From the NCBI RefSeq assembly GCF_000516985.1, contig NW_006917101.1, forward strand, positions 930,001-994,000: a DNA stretch of 64,000 nucleotides, given 5' to 3'. The position numbers and the translations under genes are program-made. This document shows positions 50,273 through 61,898 of this stretch, one piece after another; the first letter of the stretch is position 1, and each line of letters opens with the position of its first letter. This DNA is from Pestalotiopsis fici W106-1. Lineage: Eukaryota; Ascomycota; Sordariomycetes; Amphisphaeriales; Sporocadaceae. The notes under the pieces are model-generated. The model was not told the DNA's origin and did no database searches. It was given only the letters and a program-made list of their open reading frames with translations.

Positions 50273-53200
50273 ATGGCTGGAGATGAGAGCTCCAAGTTTG
50301 CTGCTGTCTGGTAAGTGAGGCAAGGCCATTTTTTCTTGAACGTCCCCCCCTACACAATTGAGCTTCGTGCCTTACCCAACCTGCCTTGGCTTACTACTCG
50401 ACCATGACCACCCCTGAATCGGGGCCCGTCATCGCTGGACGGTCAGCCTTTTAGTGTGTGGGGTCCAGTTTCTTTGGTGGATTGGATGGTTCGCCAAAGG
50501 CAAACAAGAACAGTTATGAAATGATCACGAAAAGAATAAAGTATTGACAACAATTGAACTACTAGTTTTGTTGCATCATTTTTATGGCTCTTACATTCGT
50601 TAGACAGACATTCACTTATAGGTAAGCCTCTTTGATCAAGCCCTTTTACCACGCCCAATGAGGTCTCGCTCATTTCCCTCGGGAATTCCGCTTGCTAAAA
50701 CGATAGCCTACAGATCAACCACGACTTTCAGCGTTTCTAGTCTTGCTTGTATCGGGAGCAGTTTCCTTTGCTCTGAGTCTTGTTTCCAAACACCTTCCGG
50801 GAACAGACGGAAGATTCGGTGAGTTGTCATGCTCGCTGCTCGCTTCAGTGGTTTTCAGATTCTAATGAGTGAATCATGCAAATTACAGACTCAGACGCTG
50901 TATTCAAGGGCCTGAAGCCGACGTTGCCACAGAGGCCGCGGCGATATTATACGCCATGTCTTGTTTTCTTGATCGTGGTTCGGCTGGAAATGCTGTATAG
51001 AGTCGTACATGATTTCCAATGTACGGTGCAGGGCGTCGAGGTAAGGCGGGTACATAATCGTATACTTTGGGGCAGTGTGTACTAATACAGACTGATAGGC
51101 ATTTTTACCATTTCTACTCGCCGTATATGACCTCTTCTTCAACCGAAAGGCCGCTGCTGTGGTTGATCCCAACGAGCCCGAGGATCCCTGGGGCAGCGTT
51201 TGGGACGACATCATAGCCTGGCTACAGGCTTCACAAATGCCCTCCGCCTTCATCATTTTGCTCCTCAGCTACGGCGTCTTCTTGGGTGCCGATTTTGCTC
51301 CTCGATCGTCGTATTTTTGTTCAACAGCATCGGATCAGACGGCTTGGGTCATCTTCCTGCAATGGGCGGGGGTGACCTTGGACGCCACGATACTTGTCCT
51401 ACTTTGGAGGATTCTTTCGTGGACAAAGACAACCAAACTTCGATTGCAGAAACTGAGCGGGATAATGACTGCCTCCTCCCTCGCAGCTGGGCTGCTATGG
51501 GTATTCGGGCGTCTTCTCCTGTCGCGACCGACTACGACGGGGCAATCTTTTTTGGGCCTTGACACGATTTTCATCTTTGATGTTCTCACTAATGGCATTG
51601 CCTTTGCAGTGGCGGTCGTTTCCGCGACTTTGTGGATGTGTGAGTCGGCACCCTTGTCCATGACGGCGACGACTACATTCATCTGTGGTGCTACGGCTGC
51701 ATTTCGGGAGATTTTATTGTTTGGGACATACCAGCAAACATCCCGATTCTTGCCGCTGATTGTGCTTGTCATTGTTTCAACAACCTTTCCATTTTATACA
51801 TTCATAGGGGGCATGCGATCTGTGCTCTATATTCCCAGAGTCCTACTTCTGCTCATCATGATCACGCTGCTGATCATCGCAACTACCATCACCATGCTCA
51901 AGTCGCCAATCATTGACCGGCATCCTGTCGGCGAGCTCGTCTACAAGAACCGTGTCGAGGCGGATCGCTGGCTGCGGTATGCAAGTGTAAGCACGACCTT
52001 GCACACGGCTGTCACAGAGTACAAGGAGCGGCATCACGGCCGCGATCCTCCGCCAAATTTTGACAGGTGGTTCGACTTTGCACTCCAGAAAAAGTCTGTC
52101 ATTATGGACAAGTTTGACCAGATTGAGACGGACGTTGTACCTTTTTGGGGACTCAAGCCGTCCAAGATCAAGGAAGGATTAGAAACCGTCAAAACCTTGC
52201 CAGATGTTGGCATCATTACAATCGCCGCGGGCAAGGCCTCTCATAGCCTGCCGGCGGATCTTTCGCAAAAGCTTATCCTCGATGAACTAGTGTCTTTGAT
52301 CTCATCATTTTCTCAGCATCTACCTGAGATGGAAATTGCTATAAATCTCAGAGAGAGACCACGAATCTTGGCGCCATGGGATGATATTCATCGCCTGGCG
52401 GAAAAGGGGGCAAGACCAAAGTCGAAACTTGAAAAGGTCCTACCCCAGGCTCTGTCCAAGCGCCTAGTCGAGGATGTCAAGACACCGAGAGACTCGGCCA
52501 CTGGCAGACCACTAGAGTATGTCACAGCCCAGGACTTCCGCCGGCTCCAGGCTTTGGCTTGCCCACCCGGGTCCAAGACTAGAGCCAGCATTACTTGGAA
52601 TGTCCGCGACCATTGTGCAGCTTGCGCCGATGCTCACTCGCAAGGGCATATTTTACAAGACTGGCAATATTCACTGGACCCCTGCCACCAGCCCGATATA
52701 TTCAATCTACACGACTTTCACACTTTGCCACATCAGTCTGACCTTTACCAAGAACTTCTACCGCTCTTTAGCGGATCAAAGACGAGCAGTTTCAATGATA
52801 TTCTCCTACCATTGATTCGCCCAAATAGCAACGAAAAAGTTGATGATGATTCGCGTTTTGACTCGAAGAAGGATCATCTCTTTTGGCAGCAAGAACCACA
52901 ACCGCAGCCCATCACCCATGATATGCTTCATGGTGGACATCGTAACCGACTGGTTCGCTTGATTAACAACGCCACGGCATTTGACAAGCAGTCCATGCTC
53001 CTGGGCTTCAAATCGGGCAAGGATGTGAAGTATGCCTATGACGAAGTCGGGATTCGTGCAGCCAATAAACTATTCGCAACGGATATCTCGTACATCAATG
53101 CTGCGGGTACGTGCGACAACCCAAATTGCCAGCTTATTGAGCGTGAGCACTTTGGCTTCAAGCAAAAGACTGAAGACCCTCTCCATTCGAGCCGATACTT

Positions 53201-53609
53201 TATGGTTCTCGATACTTCGGATGGTCCGTCGCCTGACGTGTTGCCGGCACTTCAATCCAATGGAGTGCCCTTCATTTCTACCATCTTCCGCGAGTGGTTT
53301 ACGGAACGGCTGATGCCATGGACGCACTTTGTACCAATTGATCTACGGTACCACGGCCTACACAGCACACTCGCATACTTTGTGGGCCTCAAAGGCAAAG
53401 GCAAGATAAACGGCCACGACCAGGTCCTAGAAGGAAGCGTTCAGGACGCCCGGTGGATTGCAGAGCAGGGTCGCAAATGGGCCGAAACAGCCATCAGGCG
53501 AGAAGACATGGAGGTATACCTGTTTAGACTGTTGCTAGAATGGGGAAGAATCGTCAGCAATGATCGTGACAACCTTGGTTTTGTCTTGAAGGAGGGACAG
53601 CCAAAATAG
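50273..53609 (+). CDS. CAP10-family (GT90) membrane glycosyltransferase
   Basis: Proposed exons 50273-50310, 50566-50621, 50714-50818, 50889-51040 and 51099-53609 give 953 residues; the last two junctions are firm, the first two are inferred because they alone keep a hydrophobic frame. The first ~330 residues hold about ten membrane helices (for example FLVLLVSGAVSFALSL, AFIILLLSYGVFLGA, LLLLIMITLLIIAT). The soluble C-terminal half (about 560-930) fits the CAP10/GT90 domain: a Cys-containing GTCDNPNCQ stretch, then VPFISTIFREWFTERL and PWTHFVPIDLRY, the conserved end of the family, where Lys-x-Thr usual in other members reads FISTIF here. Members transfer xylose or other sugars in Golgi or ER; one cryptococcal relative is a beta-1,2-xylosyltransferase. 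Acceptor unknown. It converges on the GNAT gene. Confidence 0.88.
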
Positions 53610-53850
53610 AGACCTAGGTAGACGTGGTGACACGGGGATGGATGTCTGTTATTAGATCGTTTGGGCAGTTTCTTGTACACTAGAATGTATATATCTACAT
53701 ACAGATCATAACTTTCCACTGTCCATCTTCGGTCCTACGGGTCAGCCGAATATTGGTCGGCTGTTCATTGTCTTTGTCCTTTGTCTTGCTGCTGAGCCAC
53801 CGTGCGATGCTATATCGTCTATCCAGATTAGACAGTAAAAGAGTAAAGGA

Positions 53851-54664
53851 TTAGTTCTTCTCCCAGGGTTTGGCAGTCTTTCCTTCTTCGTAGTTGCCGC
53901 CTGGCGGTCTCCACATGAGGTACCAGGTCGAGTGGCCAATCTTCTTTTCCGCCGCCTTCCAAGCATCATCTGGGCTATCGGTGCTTGGTGCAATGACATT
54001 CTTTCCAACTTCTACAAATCCATTGGCATCGTAGAGGGGTTTGCCTGTAGGAGTTGCGTCTAGGAAGAACTCGAGTCCCATCTGATCAGCCTTGGCCATT
54101 CCCCAGTCCATGAATTGCTGACCGACTCCTTGGCGACGGTAGGCGGGGTGCGTAAAAAGGATAAATAGATCTATTATTATCAAATCAGCTCTAGACGCAT
54201 TCATACGACAATCATCATGTATTTCTAAAAAAAGAAAGACCAAAAAAATACTCACAGACTTGCGGCCGCTGGCCTACACGAGCTCTCGGTGCCGAGTGAA
54301 TCTCGGAAACCTGCTCGGCAAAGCGTCGCGACCCATCATCAGGAAACCAGCTGACTTCGGCATGATGCTCGTGGGCAAAGGGATTCTCCTCGTGGATATT
54401 CCAGAGCGCGCCGCCGGCGATGCGGCCGTTGTCGGCGTCGACAATCTTTTGCCAGTAGCTCGTCGGATCCTCCGCGTGCCACGAGTGCAGACGGGTGGCG
54501 CACTCGGCGATGGCTTTTTCGCGCGCCGCGTCCGTGGCGCCGTGAATGGGGAAATAGGCGTAGAAAAAGGACTGCAGCGGGTCCTCGTAGGAATCAAACA
54601 TGCATCTGGCCAGTGCCGGAAAGTCCGTGGCCGGGTCAATCTCTTGGAGTTGGAGACGAGGCAT
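53851..54664 (-). CDS. GNAT-family N-acetyltransferase
   Basis: Two exons on the minus strand, 54664-54256 and 54170-53851, give 242 residues. The 85-bp intron (GTGAGT...ATAG) joins RPQV to YLFILFTHPAYRRQG. The acetyl-CoA pyrophosphate loop is RRQGVGQQ (motif A, R/Q-x-x-G-x-G/A), followed by the typical ATPTGKPLYDANGF motif B with the Tyr that often protonates the CoA thiol. This is the small fungal subgroup with an N-terminal Pro-x-Leu start. Acceptor substrate cannot be told; it is probably cytosolic. Confidence 0.88.
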
Positions 54665-55677
54665 GATTGCTGTATGTCTTTGAATTACGGACTTGATACT
54701 AGTCTTGCACTCTTGGTCTTGTCACCTTCTAGACCCTGCAACAAGCGGGCGGAGAGGGCGAGATAAGGCGTTCTTGTAAAGGACGGAACATGTACAGCTG
54801 GACCCTGATGGAATCAAAAACCGACTCTGGCAAACACAAATGCGATTTCTTCCCTCGTCAAATTCCGAAGGGAAAAGAGGGTCGTCAGCTTGTAACCCGT
54901 AAGACTTGCCTGAGGCATAGGTCGATCAATACTGGAGCCAAGCGCTGCATGGGGACAATTGGGCCGTCGATCAGATCATCGACCTTGTGCATACGGCCCC
55001 CACCTGCTAGGAGCAACATCAACGCCAACGACGGTTTTGAGATTCAAAGCACCTATAGAAGAACATTCGAGTATCAGACACAGACTTTCTTGCGCACCAT
55101 TGGCGACTGAAGGATATATGGGCGGCGAAACTACCTCTCTACCTCATAATCACTATCGACAAGACAACAGTAGTCGGTTATCAACAAGATGGGCCTATAC
55201 ACTGTGACTCTTACCACACTGATGACGTGCAATTACAGTATTAACGAGCACGCTCTGAGGCAGCTGGAGGCGTCATCTTCAGAGTCAATTACTTGTGCAT
55301 CTCCAGGTATTTTGGTTATACCGCAATCGACCAATTTCTAGCGCAATGAATTCCGAAAACAAATGTGGTTGATGAAAAGGCCGTGGTAATACCGCACTAG
55401 CTCGGAATATAGCGTCAGTCATTAATTCAAAATGCCCTTGTACCTACCTAATATAATATCAACATCTTATAGGATGAGGCACACCTCATATGTTTTACAT
55501 TCAGTTAACCATGCGATATACGCGGCCAAGGATGGTAGGATTTATTTCGATCATAAAATGCATGATACTTGTGAGACCCAAACTACCTGGAGTGAAGCAT
55601 ATACAATGGCTTGAGTAGAATACGCTAATTGTAAGTTTGAAGTCTTGAAGAGATACCGCACAGTCATTTATTTGCTC
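54665..55677. other. Intergenic region between GNAT and HET/ankyrin genes
   Basis: About 1 kb with the promoter of the GNAT gene on the left and the 3' end of the HET/ankyrin gene on the right. Open frames are short and unsupported. Confidence 0.5.
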
Positions 55678-58456
55678 TCAAATTGAAATTGCCGCATCCA
55701 ATCTTTCCACAACACGGGAATGCTTTGCATAGTATGCTAGATGGCGTGCCGTTCTGCCCGCGCCCGCTTCCATGTCGATTCGAGCCCCTGCCTGTAGCAA
55801 TCGATCCACGATATCAAGATGACCGGCTTCCGAGGCTGCCTGAAGTGCTGTTCTTCCATTGTGGGAGACTGGAAGTGCGTTAACCTCGGCTTTTTTATCG
55901 AGCAAAAGTTTAACAATATCGATATGACCTGCTCCCGAGGCTGCCTGAAGTGCTATTTTTCCATCTCGGCNNNNNNNNNNNNNNNNNNNNNNNNNNNNNN
56001 NNNNNNNNNNNNNNNNNNNNNNNNNNNNNNNNNNNNNNNNNNNNNNNNNNNNNNNNNNNNNNNNNNNNNNGAGCTGGAAGTGCGTTAACTTCGGCGTTCT
56101 TCTTTAGCAGAAGGCTTGCAACAGTCAGATGGCCAGCTTCGGAAGCTATTTGAAGTGCTGTTCTTCCACGAGTGCTGTGATCTTGCCAGAAGCCAATTCC
56201 TATTTTTGGTCGCAAAAACGACATGACATCGTGAGCATCCTCTACAATGTTTCTCACCGGCAGTGCTAGAGCTTCGTCGATGTACCTGCCTTCTTGTAAT
56301 ATCCGCTTGATAACGGCAACATGACCTGCTTTAGACGCCGCAAAGAGTGCACTTGTGTACAGTAGACTTATTTCTGCTTCTCTGATGATTCCCGACTCCA
56401 TGTCGCGCGTATTTTTCTGGAGAAGTTGGTGGACGATAGCAAGATGGCCAGCTCCTGCTGCTTCCACCACACAGCGCGCAATGTGCATCTGAGCCTCGGG
56501 TGAATCCTTGTGGTGCATAATATGATTTGGTCGGGGGAAGGTACAGCGCTGTTCTTTCTCAATGAGCCACGTGACAACTTTCAAGAAGCCGGCTTCAGAA
56601 GCTAAAGCTAAGATCGATCGTTGTCCTACCGATTGATCATAAAGATCAAATCGCTCTTGCCCAACGAGAAGATCCGCCAAGCACTCGCAGCGACTCTCCA
56701 CAGCGTGGTATAATAGAATAGATAGGAACTCATCCGTGCTCAGCGGATGATCTCGTAGGAGTAAGGCTTGGAAATGACTTTCAAGTGTTGCATCTGACCC
56801 GCATTGTCCAAGTATTTCTTTCATGATACGGAATGTCCCTCTAAAGCTCTCTGCGGCGCGATACATTCCATGTCCATCTAGACATATGAGAGCAGAGGCC
56901 CAGTGCTGGGCCGATGTGCCGTAGAGATCTTCATTCGTAACAGCCATCGACTTTGGAAAGACCCAATTGTGAGCTCGGGCCCAAACTGCGCAGGTCTCCC
57001 AATGGGAATACGCAGCTGGCGAGTAATTCCAATCCCAAATAAGAAGGAATTCATGTTCGGGAAAGGAAGTTTGTGACCAACCGCTCATGCTGATCTTGAT
57101 TGTTTCAGAGAATTCTGTGTTGAATGGAAACGGAGCAGCTGCGATGATAATCACCGCAAAATCGTGATGGTGTCTTATGATGGTAGGCGCTAAAGCACCA
57201 TCAAGAAGGCAGACGAGATCAGTTTTCCGGATGGGTGTTGTGGATGCACGGATAGTCCAAGGTATGCCAGTCTCTATGTCCCATGATGAAACCCCTTCCA
57301 GCCATTTGATAACGTCGTAGTTCCATTTGACAGAGACTCGCTGCGTATTGTTCTCAAGTATGTCACCCATGACCTTGTCGATAGTTCCAAGAATGTAACC
57401 ACGAGATTTGACCACGGCGACTTGTTGATGATTCTGAGAATGGACCGTCAGCGTGGGGGAGATGATGCATCGGACCAGTCGTTGGAATAACTCCCCAATC
57501 GGAATTGTATAATCTGGCAATAGCCCAGATTTGCTCATGTCATTCGAGCTCATATTAAGCAACGCAAAGATTTTGTCATGGGGAATAGTTGCCTGCCTGT
57601 CATGAAACATGTCCACCAGCTCTCCGAAAGTGCAAACCCCTTCGGCCGCAGCACCAGGTCCTTTGTAAGGGAGTCTGAAGATCGAGCCCTTGATAAGATA
57701 AGCAATAGAGCGAATCGTGTTTTGCAATGTTTCATTTCCGTCAGTAGTTTCAGGCAATTGGTGCAAAAGATTTATGGCAATTGCAAAAGCACACCCATCC
57801 ATTTGGGAGTTGCCGCATTGGATTTGAATTCGTCGAGCTGCCCCGACCTCTTGAAGAACCTAATCAAGATCGATCAGCACCGAATCGAGGACTAAAGGCT
57901 GATTTGTGTGTCATCTTACCCATATACGGCGAAACCAGGCTCTTTGGAACAATCTCATAACGTAGTCTGAAGCTGTATTCTTGAGCACCCCATTAGTGGG
58001 CGCCGCTGTTCCAAGTGAGTACAGCTCTTTGATTGCTTGATCGCTCCCGTCTCTCTCTTCACCAAGCCAGACAACAACGCAACTAGAACACGCGTAGATT
58101 TGGTACATGAGTGAGATCTGGTGTTCCTTTTCTCTCTCATTATTCTGATCTATACACAGGGCGTCTACCCAAATAATCCTTTCGCGCCTCGAATGTCTCA
58201 AATATGATAGCGCCGTATTGAGACTGGCAGTGATCGGAAAAGCGAGCCCGTCTATTTGGATAGAATGGCTTGCATTCGGGTCACCCCATACGTACGATAA
58301 AGCATCGTACGGGACCATTTGGTCGTACATGTCCCAGAGGGAGTACTCAAACAAATGACCCTCGAGTGGTTTGGCGGCATCCAAACTGGGGAGGAGGCGC
58401 AGGAGGCGAATGCATTGCTGCGCAGGTAGACCCTGGTAGGCATATAAGAGCGCCAT
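55678..58456 (-). CDS. HET-domain protein with ankyrin repeats, interrupted by an assembly gap
   Basis: Exon 1 is 58456-57920. A 60-bp intron joins FRRIW to VLQEVGAAR, completing the third HET motif. Exon 2 runs from 57859 to the gap, and the tail resumes at 55970 to a stop at 55678. The HET domain (about 45-200) has YDALSYVWGDP and RIIWVDALCIDQNNERE. It is followed by a middle region (about 200-460) and ankyrin repeats (GRTALQIASEAGHLTVASLLL, GRTALQAASEAGHLDIVDRLL and others). HET proteins trigger vegetative-incompatibility cell death after non-self recognition, and the repeats may set the specificity. The frame does not cross the 100-N gap as written, so the gap size is wrong. Any claim of a frameshift here would be an artefact. 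Confidence 0.85.
55971..56070. other. Assembly gap, 100 N, inside the ankyrin repeats
   Basis: Exactly 100 N, the placeholder for an unknown length. Both sides encode the same type of ankyrin unit (ending AEVNALP on the left side of the minus-strand reading, and RDGKIALQAASGAGHIDIV after it), so near-identical repeats probably collapsed in assembly. Confidence 0.98.
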
Positions 58457-59327
58457 GACTTTCAGATGGTAGATGTCTTGAGTGTGGAAGTTTAAACAAA
58501 GGGGATATGGAAGCGGGAGCTATGAAGCTGTAGAATTGTTTCATGCTCTCGTCATCCTCAACAGAGAGAATTTTCCATGCTGATGATAAGGCTATTCGGG
58601 TCGGTAGCGAGGTAATAATAATAAGTTGGGTCACATTATGATGGGGCGGGGTAGTCCAGGAATCAGAAACAAAAGCAAAAACGGCAGCGTCAATCCCTTC
58701 GAGACCATTGCCCGCTCTTGCATGCTGGTTAATACACAGCCTCGGAGATGCTCGTAAAGGGCTGGCGCCTGGTATTCTTTTCTTTGCCTGTTTTACTACC
58801 GACGCTTTCACGGCTCCCCTGACCGAGATTCCGTCCCTGCTTTTGCCCCAAAGGTTTAAGCTATTTGAAATCCGAAGATAAAAGGCGGTCTTTGGAATCG
58901 TTCTCGTGTTCCAAGTCGTGCTACCGAGTTTTCAAGTAGATTCTGGATTCCTGTAGTGGGCAATGTTGTTGCACTGCTGCATAACGACAAAATGACATTT
59001 GGGGGCTAGCTGGCTGTGAGCCATCAATCCACAGATGCTGCCCATCCTGCCACAGCCGAATGATATCGATTGGAGCGACTTATCTCACCGCAGTGCCAAT
59101 CGAATACGTAGTCATAAAGCTGACAGCATAATTGTTGCCCTCAGAGCAAGAGGCATAAGACTTTCATCGCTATCACATGCACATCTTGGGTTGCCTAAAG
59201 CAGCGCTGTAATGGATAGAGAAGCATGCCTCGCAGCCTTGCGGGAGCAGATCACATGCACAGAAGTTGTCCACGCTGAACGCCAGTGTAAGCAGGATCTC
59301 GGACAACGTGAGGCTGTGAGGTAACCC

Positions 59328-59525
59328 ATGTCAGGCGATTACGACGATGGTAAAGATGAGCCGCGCTTGCCACGAACCTTACCTTGGCCAGATTATGGAG
59401 TAACTTCGGGTTTAATACCTACCGACGATGCCTATTTGGCGTTTTTTCTTGTATGCCACCAAGGTGACCATAAAGCGGCCGAGGAATTGGTTGAGGGATA
59501 TAAACCAAGCCAGGCTGTTCGTTAA
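59328..59525 (+). pseudogene. Short ankyrin-like frame, probably a fragment
   Basis: A 65-codon frame with ATG start. Its C-terminal part (DDAYLAFFLVCHQGDHKAAEELVEG in pattern) resembles the start of ankyrin-only fungal proteins, where a residue such as CHQGD precedes the first repeat helix. It stops at TAA and is followed within ~20 bases by a 24-base T run. There is no downstream repeat, so it is probably a remnant or the first exon of a decayed gene. Alternatively it is a small gene. Confidence 0.3.
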
Positions 59526-59543
59526 TTCGCCCTGTAAGAGGTC

Positions 59544-59567
59544 TTTTTTTTTTTTTTTTTTTTTTTA
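59544..59567 (+). repeat. T homopolymer, about 24 bases
   Basis: A continuous T run just after the ankyrin-like fragment. The exact length is error-prone in sequencing. It could mark the end of a polyadenylated retro-copied segment on the minus strand, or it may be slippage. Confidence 0.7.
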
Positions 59568-59613
59568 AAGCGGCTATCCGGAATTGATAAAGCTGCTTTT
59601 GGGGTCTGGCATG

Positions 59614-60453
59614 TCAGGGACAGCAGACGTCTGGCGGGCGAGTGTAGTAAGTGTACCAATGCATCCCATCATCCCCCAGGCTATCGTAGAAGTCGGCTCC
59701 AATGGTGTGTGACATAATCAGCATCCATCCAACGTCCTCCTCTGTGGTGCCGTCAACCAACTCGTAACTTCCGTCGTCCTCGTCCGGGTCGGACTCCCAA
59801 TCCGCTTTCACGAACTTGACCCAAACCAGCTGCCAGTCGCGTGGATGTTTCACATCCGCCACGCACCGCAGCGCCTCCTCGTTGACCGCAATGAAATACG
59901 AGTAGCGTTGAATTGGCCATACCCCAGAAAGACTGTCCTCAGTCGCCCGCGGGTTTTCCGTCCTGATCGCCTCCTCAGCCCAGCTTCGGAACCGGGCGCG
60001 AAGCTGCGCTGTAGATGCGCCGTCGAGGGCCTCCTGATCGCTCACAAAGGTCCACTCGAGATTCCGCGCGATCCCGGGAACGCTCGACGCCACGATCCAT
60101 TGGTGGGAGTTGTCCACCACGAACTGCTTGAATCGTTCCCATGCCGCGTCGTCGCCGTATGCCGTGCGGTAGATGACCCAGCCCCACTTGTCGTGCTGAT
60201 TATAGCGAAGATCATGCTCGATGCCTCGTCCATCTGGTTCATCTTCTAACATGCGGGGCATGGGGGGCACGGGCATGGGGGGCACGGGGGGCAATTGATC
60301 TGAGAATGGTCGGACATGTTGTAGACGGAGAGGTGCTTGATATGAGCCACGGGGGCTCATCCCTCGAAATGGACCTGGCACTACTCCGATGGACCGGGTC
60401 ACAATGCTGCGAAGGTTGGAGGCTCGACCCAAAACTTGTCTCGTGTGTCGCAT
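59614..60453 (-). CDS. Uncharacterised fungal protein with KWGWVIYR-type domain
   Basis: A single exon of 279 residues. The start is ATG at 60453 (the frame extends four codons upstream but opens with GTG). Residues ~1-75 are basic, then Pro/Met-rich (VPPMPVPPMPR), and may be a mitochondrial-type leader (MRHTRQVLGRASNLRSIVTRS). The following ~200 residues look like a globular domain: KWGWVIYRTAYGDDAAWERFKQF, then RARFRSWAEEAI, RYSYFIAVNEEALRCV and acidic stretches. I recognise the KWGWVIYR start as a pattern of lineage-expanded fungal proteins of unknown function, from memory only. No catalytic motif is visible. Confidence 0.7.
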   Translation of the reverse strand: MRHTRQVLGRASNLRSIVTRSIGVVPGPFRGMSPRGSYQAPLRLQHVRPFSDQLPPVPPMPVPPMPRMLEDEPDGRGIEHDLRYNQHDKWGWVIYRTAYGDDAAWERFKQFVVDNSHQWIVASSVPGIARNLEWTFVSDQEALDGASTAQLRARFRSWAEEAIRTENPRATEDSLSGVWPIQRYSYFIAVNEEALRCVADVKHPRDWQLVWVKFVKADWESDPDEDDGSYELVDGTTEEDVGWMLIMSHTIGADFYDSLGDDGMHWYTYYTRPPDVCCP

Positions 60454-61898
60454 CGTCAATAGCACAGTGGCAGGTGTGAGAAGTGAAAGGCAAAATAAAA
60501 GGGTAAAAAAAAAAAAAAGAGAGACTGAGAAGCAGAATATGCTTTTATGCCACGCTGCCGGGAGATAACAATAACTTATTTACTGCGTTACTTGCCTCCA
60601 GTGTTACATTAAGGTAGTGGGCCTGGTGGGGGTGCATCAGGGACCCCGGACAAGACCTCGGGAGTTACGCTTTTCGGTCCGCCACTTGAATGATTTTCTA
60701 TCCGTTCTGGCACTGCTAATGAATAATATTGGCTTGGACTTCCATTATTGTTAACCATGTACCTTCCATCTTATACTACACACTCCCGCACTATGGCTTT
60801 GGCTTATTATGTAGTACCAATCACTAACAAGGGAAAGCTTCTACTGCACTAACGTACCTATATAGTCAGTACCCACCGCAGATCACCTGCTCAGGTATAA
60901 AGTTCGCTCTCCAGCACCTCTCTTTTGTAGAACAGTTAGATCTACCTTGACATCTTTCTATGCTCTCCCGATCATATCTTTCCCTTCAAATATTGGCTTA
61001 GGCGAGAGCTTCAATATCGGCAAATGATTTCCTCCTCCGCGCCGGAAATCAGCCGTATACGACGGACAACTCTCTAGCTTAGGTAAGGCAGCGCGGACGG
61101 GATGCCGAATTCTCTAATACCTACAATACATAACGGTTAATTTAGCATGAGTAATTTATATATAAGTACAGCATCAAATGAAATACCATCTGATCCTGTT
61201 ATCTCCAGCTACCATCGCATTTCTCAATTCTCAATTGCCCCTACGTTGGCCATCATGTATTCACATACTCCTTGTATCACAGCTACACCGGCAAGCCAAG
61301 CCAGAACAACGACACTCACTGCTATTGCCCTACCAATGTCTGCAATTAGATCTCTTGAACATGTCGCGCTGATGCAATATACTACGGGTTGTTCGAAGGG
61401 CGGTCTTTCCTGCTGCGTCTTTTATGGACGAGTCGCGGGGGATTGAGTTGATGAAAGCACAAGTAATCTTTGATTGTATAAAATCACGGCCCGATGATTC
61501 CAGACATGTCAAGCAAGATTGCTACCATATATAGGCGAAAGTATTTGCCTATTGAATGAGTCAGGTGCCTCTGCTCTGGGGGAAAAAAAAAAAAAAAAGG
61601 CCGACTGTCGCAGAGCACAGCTGTAGCGAAACCTAGAGCAAAGGCCGCCTTTAAACCATCCCATGTACGAGTCAAATACACCCATCAAGGCGTGTCCACA
61701 CTAGAGCCTCATGTCCATCTCATATCCATCAGGATAGCGAGCCATCACAGCATGTTCTATAAACAAGAACTTGCCACATAGCATCGGCCCCTACCATTCA
61801 TACTCATTGAACTCGTTTGGATGATGGCCTAAACGTTGCAGAGCTGACCCGCCCGCAACAGAACGGAAACTACAATGTACAGCCGCTTTCGTTGCTCT
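60454..61898. other. Intergenic region
   Basis: About 1.4 kb with the promoter of the KWGW-type gene and the 3' end of the next gene. An A run lies near 61580-61598. Open frames are short; nothing is supported. Confidence 0.5.

Larger units (their letters stand above)
58457..59613. other. Intergenic region with an ankyrin-like fragment and a T run
   Basis: The left part should carry the promoter of the HET/ankyrin gene. The right part holds the small frame at 59328-59525 and a 24-base T run at 59544-59567, then the 3' end of the next gene. Confidence 0.5.

Noticed and set aside
55910..57802. A single frame crossing the N gap in the HET/ankyrin gene
   Set aside because: The translation through N is an artefact of the placeholder length; real ankyrin units on the other side are in a different frame.
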